A DNA stretch of 64,000 bases from Rhizobium altiplani. Lineage in GTDB: Bacteria > Pseudomonadota > Alphaproteobacteria > Rhizobiales > Rhizobiaceae. How positions within the stretch are numbered: the stretch's first letter is position 1; the number at the start of each line of letters is the position of its first letter. Below, in pieces: positions 51,898 to 60,952 of this stretch. The stretch spans positions 36,966 through 100,965 of the forward strand of contig NZ_LNCD01000105.1 of NCBI RefSeq assembly GCF_001542405.1, in the 5' to 3' direction. The position numbers and the translations under genes are program-made. Below the pieces are notes generated by a model. That model saw nothing but the letters and a program-made list of their open reading frames with translations. It had not been told where the DNA came from and made no database searches.

Positions 51898-53832
51898 ATG
51901 AAATGGATTCTGTCTCTCATCGCCGGACTTCTCTTCGCATTCAATGCCGTGGCGCAAGCTCCCGCGGCCGCACCACAGCAGAAGATCGACGAACTCGTGC
52001 GCCTTCTTCAGGACCCGGAGGTGCAGGCCTGGCTGAACAGTCGCAAGGAGGTCGGTGCACCTCAGAGCCCCGCTTCATCCGCAGGCGCCTCCGATTTGGT
52101 CAGCTGGGAGTCTGCGGCGCGGACGCGCGTTCACGAAATCATCACGGCCATACCGGCGATACCAGCGGAAGTGGCGGCCGCCGCTGCCAGAACACGGCAT
52201 GACGCCGTAAGCCGAGGCTATGCGCCCGTATTCGTCATATTCGGCGGACTGGTCGCTCTCGGTCTCCTCGTCGAGGGGCTGTACCGCAGGCTAGCCAAGC
52301 CCCGCGAAACGCTCCTTGGGCGACTGGCCCCAGTCGGAATCTTCGCGGGGGCAATGGCGATCGTGTTCTTTGCCGTGGAATGGCCGCCTCTCGCCCGTAT
52401 CACCTTGCTTGCCTATCTCACGGCATTCGTCGCGTTTCGGCTGGCGGTCGCATTTTTGTCCGCCGCCGATATCACGCCGTTCTTGCGCACACGGTTGATG
52501 ATCCTATTCGGGCTTGTCTGCTTTGCCGTTGCCACGGCGGCAATCGGAGAACCTTTGGGCGTTCCGCCGCTGGTTAGGGATGCAATCAGCTACTGCTTGT
52601 CGGTCGTTGGGCTATTTGTCGCGATCGAGATGGTGTGGGCTACGTCGCAGCGATCTCGGCCGTGGAAAGCGGCTGTGATTGCCTTCCTCGTCGCGCTGTG
52701 GATCATCTGGTGCCTCGACATGAGAGGCCTTTTCTGGATCGGCGTCTATGTCCTCGTACTACCGGCGATGCTCAACGCCGTTGGCCGCGTGGCAGGGTCT
52801 TTCGTAAGCGATCCCGGTAGCCTTCGTGGTGTCTTGATCGTCCGTGGCGCACGCGCGGCGGTGATCTTCCTCGCCGTCGGGTGGCTGGCACTTGTTTGGC
52901 GTCTCAATCCGGACACATTGGGTCAGCGCGATCCTGTTGTCGCTGCCCTTTTCTACGGGGGCCTGAAGAGTGTTTTGATCCTCGTGGTTGCTGATTTTCT
53001 TTGGCAACTGGCCAGAGGCTGGATCGACAGAACGTTGCGGGTGGCGACCGACGCAACATCCCTTGCGCCCGCTGATGCCGCCAAACGGGCACGGTTCCGC
53101 ACGCTTCTTCCGATCTTTCGCAATGCATTGGCTGTTGTTGTCGCGGTCATGGCGGCGTTGGTCGTGCTGGCCCAGATGGGCGTACAGATCGGGCCATTGA
53201 TCGCGGGAGCCGGCATCTTCGGCGTTGCCATCGGTTTCGGTTCTCAGACCCTCGTCAAGGACGTCATCAGTGGTGTGTTCTACATGCTGGATGATGCCTT
53301 CCGGGTTGGGGAATACATCCAGGCCAAGGATTACAAAGGAACCGTGGAGGGCTTCAGCCTGCGATCGGTACGCCTTCGTCATCATCGCGGTCCGGTCTTC
53401 ACCGTGCCATTCGGCGAACTCGGAGCCGTCCAGAACATGAGCCGCGACTGGGTGATCGACAAGTTCAGGATCACGGTCGGCTTCAACACCGATATCGACA
53501 AGGCACGCAAGCTGACCAAAAAGGTCGGAGCGGAGCTGAAGGATGACCCGGAACTCGGGCCGCTCTTTATCGAGCCCTTGAAGATGAAGGGTGTCGAGGA
53601 GTTCGCCGACTACGGAATCGTATTGAGCTTCGCCATGACCACGGTTCCCGGCATGCAGACCTACATACGCCGCAAGGCCTACGCCAAGATTCGCGAGTTG
53701 TTCCTGGCAAACGGGATCACGTTCGCCCAACCGACGGTGCAAGTCGGAGGTGACGACAAGGAGGGTGGCGCGGTGGCTGCCGCGCAGGCGATCCGGGCGC
53801 ACGAAGCAGGTACTGCCGCGCCGCCGAAGTGA
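51898..53832 (+). CDS. MscS family mechanosensitive channel
   Basis: The 644-aa protein has a signal peptide, a periplasmic N-terminal segment, about ten hydrophobic helices, then the MscS pore and beta domain: AGAGIFGVAIGFGSQTLVKDVISG, FRVGEYIQAKDYKGTVEGFSLR. The pore helix and following linker are well conserved. It releases solutes on hypo-osmotic shock. Larger than E. coli MscS, like YbiO/MscM. RBS GGGGGAAAA. Confidence 0.92.
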   Translation: MKWILSLIAGLLFAFNAVAQAPAAAPQQKIDELVRLLQDPEVQAWLNSRKEVGAPQSPASSAGASDLVSWESAARTRVHEIITAIPAIPAEVAAAAARTRHDAVSRGYAPVFVIFGGLVALGLLVEGLYRRLAKPRETLLGRLAPVGIFAGAMAIVFFAVEWPPLARITLLAYLTAFVAFRLAVAFLSAADITPFLRTRLMILFGLVCFAVATAAIGEPLGVPPLVRDAISYCLSVVGLFVAIEMVWATSQRSRPWKAAVIAFLVALWIIWCLDMRGLFWIGVYVLVLPAMLNAVGRVAGSFVSDPGSLRGVLIVRGARAAVIFLAVGWLALVWRLNPDTLGQRDPVVAALFYGGLKSVLILVVADFLWQLARGWIDRTLRVATDATSLAPADAAKRARFRTLLPIFRNALAVVVAVMAALVVLAQMGVQIGPLIAGAGIFGVAIGFGSQTLVKDVISGVFYMLDDAFRVGEYIQAKDYKGTVEGFSLRSVRLRHHRGPVFTVPFGELGAVQNMSRDWVIDKFRITVGFNTDIDKARKLTKKVGAELKDDPELGPLFIEPLKMKGVEEFADYGIVLSFAMTTVPGMQTYIRRKAYAKIRELFLANGITFAQPTVQVGGDDKEGGAVAAAQAIRAHEAGTAAPPK

Positions 53833-53929
53833 GTGCTCTGCAGTGTGCGCTACCGTAATATACGTCCCCAATCATAGCGCTTCGTGAGAACATTCACCGG
53901 CTAGATCGTCGAGGCAGGGAGAGGGCGAC

Positions 53930-54352
53930 ATGTTCAAACGCGGAATTCTTACGGCGGCGCTCACGTTGGCGACGCTGACATTTGCCGGGAATGCGCCGGC
54001 GCAGACGCTGAGCTATGCGGATGCGGTCACGAAGCTCGCCGCCGACTGCGGCACGGACATCCAGAAACTGTGCAAGGGACTGAACCTCGGCAGCGGACGG
54101 ATCGCCGACTGCCTGCAGCAGAACGCGGCAAAAGTGTCGCCCACTTGCAAAGGCTCGCTGACATCAGTGTTCCAATCGATAACCCAGCGAGAACACGCGC
54201 AGACCGCCTACGAGCGGGTCTGCCAGCGGGACATGTCCAAAAGTTGCTCAGGCATCAAGGGTGACGGCTTCGTGCTGGCTTGTCTGGTGAAAAAGGAAAA
54301 GCGCGTCAGCAAGGAATGCAATCAGGTCATCACCGATGCGGGTTGGAGGTAA
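53930..54352 (+). CDS. Cysteine-rich repeat exported protein
   Basis: The 140-aa protein has a signal peptide ending APAQ and three Cys-rich segments (ADCGTDIQKLC, IADCLQQNAAKVSPTC, VCQRDMSKSC). The pattern matches the Cys_rich_FGFR/Golgi-type repeat family seen in some proteobacteria. Likely periplasmic with disulfides; function unknown. The OmpA-like gene starts 5 bp after its stop. Confidence 0.8.
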   Translation: MFKRGILTAALTLATLTFAGNAPAQTLSYADAVTKLAADCGTDIQKLCKGLNLGSGRIADCLQQNAAKVSPTCKGSLTSVFQSITQREHAQTAYERVCQRDMSKSCSGIKGDGFVLACLVKKEKRVSKECNQVITDAGWR

Positions 54353-54356
54353 ACCG

Positions 54357-54938
54357 ATGAAACGTCTTATTTCCAAAGCCATTCTCGTTCTGGCCGCGGG
54401 CGTATTGTTTTCCGGCTTTGCGTCGGCGCAGGAGGTCTCCCAGGAGCGCATCGTCAAGGGACTCGGTAAACTCAGGGCGGCGGCTCCTGCGATCGACCTC
54501 GAGATATTGCGACAGGAGGCTATCAACGGCGGTAACCAGCCGATGTCTGCGCTTCCGAACTGGAAGCGGATAGGGAAGCTGCCGCAGATGGTGGTCGAGA
54601 TCGATTTCGAGAACGACTCTGTCGCCATCCAGCCGAACTCCTATCGCACCCTCGGGCTGATCGCCGACGCGTTGCATCATCCGAACCTGTGGGACTACAA
54701 GTTCCTCGTGGTCGGTCATGCCAGCGCGACCGGGGACGAAAAACATAACCTCGATCTCAGCGAACAGCGTGCTGCTGCAATCAAAGAAGCACTATCGACG
54801 ACGTTTGCCGTCGATCCGGCGCGCCTTTACGCGGTCGGTGTCGGGGAACACTTACCGATCGAAGGCACTGACGTGAAAGGGTCGAACAACAGACGTGTTC
54901 AACTTATCAACCTCGGTGTCTTCAAGATTAAGTCCTGA
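54357..54938 (+). CDS. OmpA family protein
   Basis: ATG 54357 gives 193 aa with a signal peptide ending FASAQ. The C-terminal OmpA-like domain (about 75-190) has VEIDFENDSVAIQPNS, VVGHASATGDEKHNLDLSEQRA and YAVGVGEHLPI. It should bind peptidoglycan. No beta-barrel; probably periplasmic. Co-transcribed with the Cys-rich gene. Confidence 0.87.
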   Translation: MKRLISKAILVLAAGVLFSGFASAQEVSQERIVKGLGKLRAAAPAIDLEILRQEAINGGNQPMSALPNWKRIGKLPQMVVEIDFENDSVAIQPNSYRTLGLIADALHHPNLWDYKFLVVGHASATGDEKHNLDLSEQRAAAIKEALSTTFAVDPARLYAVGVGEHLPIEGTDVKGSNNRRVQLINLGVFKIKS

Positions 54939-55175
54939 TCGGAAAGAGGCCGCGGCGTCGAAACGATGCCGCGCGCCAGCAGTTGATGGGCCGCCCCCTG
55001 GGAGTGTGGAGGCTCGGATGAACGCCCCGAGACTAACGCTGTTGGGCAACGCCTGCTTTGCTGGCGGTCTTTGCAGACGCTCGATTCGGCTGCCGATCGC
55101 GATCCTCTCGGATGAGCACTCCTACCGAGAATGCATCGCCTGCAAACGAGACTATCTTATGATGGGAGAAACGAC

Positions 55176-56315
55176 ATGAGCAGCTCCGACGGACGATCTT
55201 CTCCATCTGCTGGCATCGGAAGAAGTGTTCTTCAAGAACTGCGACACACGCCCGTTCTCTGGCTGATCGTGCTGGTGCCGATCGTCATCGTTCTGGAGCA
55301 CCTGGTTCCGGACAGTCATACGCTGCTCTTTTTCATATCGGTCCTTGCAATCGTTCCTCTGGCGACGCTCCTTAGCCGTGCAACCGAGGCGGTTGCGGCG
55401 AGAACGGGCGACGCGGTCGGCGGCCTGCTAAATGCTACGCTCGGAAATCTGACCGAGCTGGTGATATCGCTTTCGGCCCTGCGGACGGGACAATATCTGC
55501 TGGTCAAGGCATCGCTGGCCGGCGCAATCGTTACAAACACCCTGTTCATGCTGGGCGGCGCATTTCTACTCGGCGGGTTGAAGCATCACCTGCAGGAGTT
55601 CAATCGCGTCAATGCTCGCTTCCAGGCCTGCCTGCTTTTCCTGGCAACCATTGCCGTTCTGGTGCCGTCGATCATCAGTGAAGTCGATCAGCCGCCACCG
55701 CTCGCCATCTCTCAGAACGTGAGCCTCGGGTTGTCGGTCATCCTCATCGCCGTCTACGCCTTGGGCATGTTGTTCTCCTTGCGAACACATAAGGAGCTTT
55801 TCGCCAGTGCCGGTCACGCGGACGAAGAGCAGGCTACCTGGCCGCTTGGCCTCAGCATCGCCATTCTCGTCGGCGTAACCGTGCTGGTCGCATTGGTCAG
55901 TGAAATTTTCGTCGGGTCGGTTCAGGTTGCGGCTGAACATCTGGGAATGACACCGGCGTTCGTCGGCTTCATCGTGGTCGCCCTTGTTGGTGCGGCCGCG
56001 GAGATGACCACCGCGTTTTCGGCAGCTCGGGCGGATCGCCTTGATCTCAGCGTTGGGATCGCGCTCGGCAGCGCCGCCCAGATCGCGCTTTTCGTTGCCC
56101 CGCTGCTGGTCATTGTCAGCTACGTCATCGGACCGGAACCAATGACGCTGCAGTTCTGGCCCGGGGCAGTTACAATGATGATCGTCGCCACCGTGGCCGC
56201 TACGCTTCTGTCGAACGGTGGTCGAGGCGCCTGGTACGCAGGAGTGATGGCACTTGCCCTCTACGCGATCTTCGCCTTCACCTTGTTTGTCTTGCCTCCA
56301 GCTGGACCGACGTGA
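55176..56315 (+). CDS. cax: Ca2+/H+ antiporter (CaCA family)
   Basis: ATG 55176 follows GGGAGAA, giving 379 aa with 11 likely membrane helices. Both CaCA alpha repeats are present: VGGLLNATLGNLTELVISLSALR near residue 80 and FVGFIVVALVGAAAEMTTAFSAARADRLDLSVGIALGSAAQIALF (second half; key GAAAEM). The acidic residues in NLTEL and GAAAEM are the transport sites. It exports Ca2+ with proton import. Confidence 0.9.
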   Translation: MSSSDGRSSPSAGIGRSVLQELRHTPVLWLIVLVPIVIVLEHLVPDSHTLLFFISVLAIVPLATLLSRATEAVAARTGDAVGGLLNATLGNLTELVISLSALRTGQYLLVKASLAGAIVTNTLFMLGGAFLLGGLKHHLQEFNRVNARFQACLLFLATIAVLVPSIISEVDQPPPLAISQNVSLGLSVILIAVYALGMLFSLRTHKELFASAGHADEEQATWPLGLSIAILVGVTVLVALVSEIFVGSVQVAAEHLGMTPAFVGFIVVALVGAAAEMTTAFSAARADRLDLSVGIALGSAAQIALFVAPLLVIVSYVIGPEPMTLQFWPGAVTMMIVATVAATLLSNGGRGAWYAGVMALALYAIFAFTLFVLPPAGPT

Positions 56316-56412
56316 TCGAAAGGCTACTTCTAGGCGCGCCGCGCGATAGCTCTGCAGCGACGCCAAAGCAAACTCAATCAGGCACCTTGGAAGCGCAAGG
56401 AAAGCGGCGCCG

Positions 56413-56784
56413 ATGACGCGAGGCACAGAGAGCAAGTTTAAATCGAGGAGGATGAGAAGGCGGTTCTTCGCCTCTCTCTTCCAGCAACTTCGAATATTGT
56501 GGCCGATCTTCTCCGGTGTTCTCGTTGTCATCGTCGGGTCAGGCGCACTTGTCGGATGGATCGAAGGATGGCAGCTCGGCGACACCCTGTACTTCACCTT
56601 TGTTACGGGATTGACGATCGGCTACGGCGACCTCGTACCAAAGCAGACAATCGCGCGGGTGCTGGCTCTGGTGATCGGCCTATGCGGGATTGTCCTTACG
56701 GGTCTTATTGCCGCAGCCAGCGTGCAGGCTCTCCGTGGCGCTGATCCGGATCGCTCAAATTCTGACAATGCCGATCAGGACTAG
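56413..56784 (+). CDS. Two-helix potassium channel
   Basis: The 123-aa protein has two membrane helices (about 32-52 and 85-107) with the pore loop between them holding the selectivity filter TIGYGDL. It matches the KcsA/Kir-like minimal channel. There is no RCK or ligand domain, and only a short acidic tail, so gating is unclear. RBS AAGGAAAG. Confidence 0.88.
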   Translation: MTRGTESKFKSRRMRRRFFASLFQQLRILWPIFSGVLVVIVGSGALVGWIEGWQLGDTLYFTFVTGLTIGYGDLVPKQTIARVLALVIGLCGIVLTGLIAAASVQALRGADPDRSNSDNADQD

Positions 56785-56946
56785 GTGAAGTGCCTCGCCG
56801 AACCGGCCATTCAGAACTGGAAATCTTAGACTTATGATTCCTGGGACAACGCGGAGGCCCCAGTACGGCATCGAAGTTTTCGGAAGCGTCGATCGGAGGA
56901 TGTCCTGCGAAAGTCCGACAAGTCTTGATGTGGAGGGGAAGGGTAG

Positions 56947-57023
<77 letters not shown>

Positions 57024-57353
57024 TGCCGACGAGGGAGGCCAATACACGGTTCGCCCCGTGCCCGCAATATCTAAATCGCCTATCCCCAACCTTGGTGTGA
57101 GTATTCTCTTCCTCAAGCTTGCGGCGTGAAGCGATCGATATGAGCATGACAATCGATGATCGCGGGAGGAAGGCGCCTGTTGGAAACGGTTGAACAGCGC
57201 TGCGACTGGTACGGCTTTTTTCTTGAAAAGAAAGGGATTCGCCGCTAAGCAAAATTCATCTCTTCGTGCGATGGTTTGCGTCAAGAGTAGCTGCCTTGTG
57301 GGGCAGAATGAAGTTTCAAGTGCGAAAGCCGCTAAATCGGAGGCCCTGCAGCA
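57024..57353. other. Intergenic, no gene recognised
   Basis: 330 bp between tRNA-Pro and the complex I subunit gene. It presumably holds both promoters. No open frame with support. Confidence 0.45.
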
Positions 57354-57659
57354 ATGTCTGCCAAGATCTACCGCCCAGCCAAGACCGCGATGCAGTCCGG
57401 CAAGGCAAAGACACATATTTGGGTTCTTGAGTTTGATCAGGAGACGCCGCGCACCATCGATCCGATCATGGGCTATACGTCTTCCTCGGATATGCGCCAG
57501 CAGCTGAAGCTGACCTTCGAAACGCAGGAACTCGCTGAGGCTTACGCGAAGCGTAACGGCATCGAGTACCGGGTTATTGCCCCGAAGGATCCGCAGCGCC
57601 AGATCGTGGCTTATCCTGACAATTTCCGCTATACGCGGACGCAACCCTGGACGCATTGA
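57354..57659 (+). CDS. NDUFS4-like complex I accessory subunit
   Basis: The 101-aa protein has the ETC complex I (NDUFS4) motif: AKIYRPAKTAMQSGKAKTHIW, PIMGYTSSSDMRQQLKLTFET, AEAYAKRNGIEYRVI, then PKDPQRQIVAYPDNFRYTR. This subunit is shared by alphaproteobacteria and mitochondria and stabilises the NADH module. A GGAGG lies 9 bases before the ATG. Confidence 0.92.
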   Translation: MSAKIYRPAKTAMQSGKAKTHIWVLEFDQETPRTIDPIMGYTSSSDMRQQLKLTFETQELAEAYAKRNGIEYRVIAPKDPQRQIVAYPDNFRYTRTQPWTH

Positions 57660-57704
57660 TCCGCGTTCATCCGCAGATTTGACCGGGTGCGAATTCGGTC
57701 ATGC

Positions 57705-57781
<77 letters not shown>

Positions 57782-57957
57782 CTCTTTCTCAAGCCGCCCA
57801 GCACGTGCGCGTCTCTTGAATCGTTGGGCGTCCTTGTGAAGGCCATAGTAAATCCCACTAGGTCGCTGGTGACATTCTCCTACGGCACGCTCAACCGTTG
57901 ATGTTGCCCTGGGTGCGGGCGCACCCTAGTATCTCCGTGCTTCCGGGATACGCCGCC

Positions 57958-58143
57958 GTGACCGATACGATCGCCCCACAACTGATATTCACTCTGAACA
58001 TCGCGTGGGAAATCGCCTCGCAGGAGAGCCCGGACTATGACCTCGTCGTCTATTTCATCCAGCAGGCTCTTCGTGCAGCTCAAGAAGAGGCATTGCGACA
58101 CGGCGTCATTGTCGATTTCGAGCAGAAATCCGAGCTTCAATAG
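57958..58143 (+). CDS. Small hypothetical protein (61 aa)
   Basis: GTG 57958 gives MTDTIAPQLIFTLNIAWEIA..., helical and ending in an acidic tail. Longer in-frame starts (57898, 57901) are possible. The spacing from GGGA is moderate. No family recognised. Confidence 0.45.
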   Translation: MTDTIAPQLIFTLNIAWEIASQESPDYDLVVYFIQQALRAAQEEALRHGVIVDFEQKSELQ

Positions 58144-58224
58144 GGTGTCCGCTTGCAGTAACCGCCGAGGTCACGAGGCTAAGGTCTACCGCGTAGCCAG
58201 TTGAGATCGAGTAGCAGATGTCAT

Positions 58225-59280
58225 CTATTTTCCGGCACCGCCGGAGAAAGGCGGCTGCGGCGTTAGTAGCATCTGCAACTGGTCCATATCCGTCTCGCCG
58301 CTGATCCGTTTCCTCAGGATGCGGCCGATATGTTCGCCGGTGGCCGTAAGGTCCTCATAAATCGTTTCCACCTTCGGCTGGATGGCGGAAAGTAACTGCG
58401 AGGTCTGCTTGGCGACGATGTCGTATTCGACGCCAAGGGTGAGGCCGCAATCGCTCATGCCGGTGATCGTGGCAAGCGCGCACACTTCGCCGCCGCACAT
58501 GAAGGCGTCGGGTGGATCGGCTTCGCGATGCCGTCGGGCGATACGGTCGCGAATTGCGCCCGCCGGATGATCGAGGTCGATCTCGGAGATAATCTCGTAG
58601 GCACAGCCGGCTTCGCGCACCGCGGTCATGAAGCCGTGCAGGATATGGCTGCCGAAGCTGAACTGCATCGGACCGCCGATCAAAGCGGGCTTACGACGCC
58701 CTTTGGCGATCAGCCGCTTGGTTGCCTCATAGGCGAACGTGAAATTGTCGTAGTCGACATAAGGATGCGGCGTGGAAAGTTCGGTGCGGCCATGGGTGAC
58801 AAACGGAAAATTGTGCTCCATTAGCAGCCGCACGCGCGGGTCGAACGGTTCGGTGCGCGACATCACCAGGCCGTCGGCCATGTGATTGCGCATGATGTAG
58901 TTGACTGCCTCGATATTGGTCGTGTGCGGCAGGTTGGGCATGACGATCAGATGGTAGGTGGTGCCCTGCAAAGCAGCGGCGATGCCGGACATGATCGAGG
59001 TGCCGTAGCCGAGGATCTCCTCATGCGATTCAAGAAGGATGGCGATGACGTTCGTGCGGCCGGTCTTCAGGCGCTGGGCCGCTCGATCTGGGGAGTAACC
59101 GACCTGCAGCGCGATCTCCCGGACGCGCTTGCGGGTCTCGTGGTTGATGACCGGGTCGTCCGAGAGGGCTCGGGATATCGTCGTCACAGCAAGGCCCGCG
59201 ATGTCCGCGATGGTGCGCAACGTCGGCTTGCCGCTCCTGCGGGTCACTCCGGTCGTGGGCGGCATTGTAATGCGAGACAC
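58225..59280 (-). CDS. LacI family transcriptional regulator
   Basis: GTG 59280 follows GGAGGAAA. The 351-aa protein has a LacI HTH (about 20-75: IADIAGLAVTTISRALSDDP) and a periplasmic-binding-protein sugar domain. It is divergent from the sugar transporter operon, and two AACGTTTTAAA sites lie in the shared spacer. It is the likely repressor of gtsA-like genes. Confidence 0.92.
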   Translation of the reverse strand: MSRITMPPTTGVTRRSGKPTLRTIADIAGLAVTTISRALSDDPVINHETRKRVREIALQVGYSPDRAAQRLKTGRTNVIAILLESHEEILGYGTSIMSGIAAALQGTTYHLIVMPNLPHTTNIEAVNYIMRNHMADGLVMSRTEPFDPRVRLLMEHNFPFVTHGRTELSTPHPYVDYDNFTFAYEATKRLIAKGRRKPALIGGPMQFSFGSHILHGFMTAVREAGCAYEIISEIDLDHPAGAIRDRIARRHREADPPDAFMCGGEVCALATITGMSDCGLTLGVEYDIVAKQTSQLLSAIQPKVETIYEDLTATGEHIGRILRKRISGETDMDQLQMLLTPQPPFSGGAGK

Positions 59281-59352
59281 GCTCGACTTTCCTCCAAAGC
59301 GTCGATTGGCCGGACACTAGCGCGATATCGGCGCCGAAAGCAATGCTATTAT

Positions 59353-59366
59353 GGAAACGTTTTAAA
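59353..59366. promoter_or_regulatory. Putative LacI operator 1
   Basis: GGAAACGTTTTAAA, a quasi-palindrome centred on CG at 59358-59359, in the LacI/transporter spacer and 73 bp from the LacI start. The AACGTTTTAAA core matches operator 2, 133 bp away, so a repression loop is possible. Confidence 0.55.
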
Positions 59367-59483
59367 TAATCGGCTTCCGTTTTCCAAGCAATAGGGCTGC
59401 GTCTGAAAGACAAGTAAAAACAGGCGGTAAATGATACTGCCTCCGACAAAGAAAGGCGCGTCGCTACACTTGACTTGCTTATG

Positions 59484-59499
59484 TTTATAACGTTTTAAA
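59484..59499. promoter_or_regulatory. Putative LacI operator 2 over the transporter promoter
   Basis: TTTATAACGTTTTAAA, centred on CG at 59491-59492, is a near-perfect palindrome of the LacI type. TTGACT at 59470-59475 with TTTAAA at 59494-59499 (18-bp spacing) is a possible promoter that the operator would cover. Confidence 0.55.
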
Positions 59500-59611
59500 T
59501 TAACCCATGCGGCGTTCGCGCCGTATAAGTAGAGTCTTTCGCGCGGGGAGCGCAGGGGCTTTTTGACCGCGGATTTTCCGCTTTTGTGAACTTGCAAACC
59601 GGGAGGAAACG

Positions 59612-60871
59612 ATGCGCAAGTTTTTGATGACGACAGCGTTGGTGACGATGAGTGTTGCGGGCTTGGGTGCTGCCAAGGCTGCGGATGTGAAGGAAGTGCA
59701 GATGCTGCACTGGTGGACGTCCGGCGGCGAGGCAGCGGCCTTGAACGTGTTGAAGGAGGATCTGTCGAAGGAGGGGTTTGCCTGGAAGGACGTGCCGGTT
59801 GCCGGTGGTGGCGGTGATGCGGCGATGACGGCGCTGAAGGCGATGGTTGCGGCCGGCACCTATCCGACGGCCTCGCAGATGCTCGGCTACACCGTTCTCG
59901 ACTACGCCCAGGCCGGCGTCATGGGGGACCTGACGGAGACGGCGAAGGCCGAGGGCTGGGACAAGGCGGTTCCGGCGGCGCTGCAGAAGTTCTCCGTCTA
60001 TGACGGCAAGTGGGTCGCAGCCCCCGTCAACGTCCACTCGGTCAACTGGCTGTGGATCAACAAGGGTGTGATGGACAAGATCGGCGGCACCGAGCCGAAG
60101 ACCTTCGACGACCTGATCGCGCTGCTCGACAAGGCGAAGGCTGCCGGCGTGACGCCGCTGGCGCTCGGCGGCCAGAACTGGCAGGAAGCGACGATGTTCG
60201 ACTCGATCGTGCTGTCGACGGGCGGCCCCGAGTTCTACAAGAAGGCGATGAACGACCTCGACGAGGAGTCGCTGAAGTCGGACACGATGAAGAAGTCGTT
60301 CGACAACCTGCAGAAGATCGTCCAGTACGTCGACCCGAACTTCTCCGGACGCGACTGGAACCTTGCGACCGCCATGGTCATCAAGGGCGATGCGCTCGTG
60401 CAGGTGATGGGTGACTGGGCCAAGGGCGAGTTCGTCGCCGCCAAGAAGACACCGAACACCGACTTCCTGTGCTACCGCTTCCCGGGCACCGACGGCAGCG
60501 TGATCTACAACTCCGACATGTTCGGCATGTTCAACGTGCCTGACGACCGCAAGGCAGCACAGGTGGCGCTTGCCAAGGCAACGCTGTCGAAGAGCTTCCA
60601 GTCGGCGTTCAACGTCGTCAAGGGCTCGGTTCCGGCCCGTACCGACGTTCCGGATACCGATTTCGACGCCTGCGGCAAGAAGGGTATCGCCGACCTGAAG
60701 AAGGCCAATGAAGGCGGCACGCTGTACGGCTCGCTGGCCCAGGGCTATGGCGCGCCTCCGGCGGTTGCCAATGCCTACAAGGACGTCGTCTCGAAGTTCG
60801 TGCATGGCCAGATCAAGACCTCCGACCAGGCGGTCGAAGAGCTCGTCAAGGCCATCGACGACGCCAAGTAA
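59612..60871 (+). CDS. Glucose-type sugar ABC transporter substrate-binding protein (GtsA-like)
   Basis: The 419-aa exported protein starts MRKFLMTTALVTMSV with a signal peptide ending AKAAD. The mature N terminus MLHWWTSGGEAAALNVLKEDL and the VAGGGGDAAMTALKAM stretch are close to Pseudomonas GtsA, a glucose-binding protein. Glucose or mannose is the best guess. RBS GGGAGGAAA. First gene of an operon with two permeases and an ATPase. Confidence 0.9.
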   Translation: MRKFLMTTALVTMSVAGLGAAKAADVKEVQMLHWWTSGGEAAALNVLKEDLSKEGFAWKDVPVAGGGGDAAMTALKAMVAAGTYPTASQMLGYTVLDYAQAGVMGDLTETAKAEGWDKAVPAALQKFSVYDGKWVAAPVNVHSVNWLWINKGVMDKIGGTEPKTFDDLIALLDKAKAAGVTPLALGGQNWQEATMFDSIVLSTGGPEFYKKAMNDLDEESLKSDTMKKSFDNLQKIVQYVDPNFSGRDWNLATAMVIKGDALVQVMGDWAKGEFVAAKKTPNTDFLCYRFPGTDGSVIYNSDMFGMFNVPDDRKAAQVALAKATLSKSFQSAFNVVKGSVPARTDVPDTDFDACGKKGIADLKKANEGGTLYGSLAQGYGAPPAVANAYKDVVSKFVHGQIKTSDQAVEELVKAIDDAK

Positions 60872-60952
60872 TCAAGGCCTCCCACGGTCTTCCCCGCCGG
60901 TGTCGGCGGGGAAGATTCCGCCACGGACGATCTCGTTGGAGGAGATGACCCC

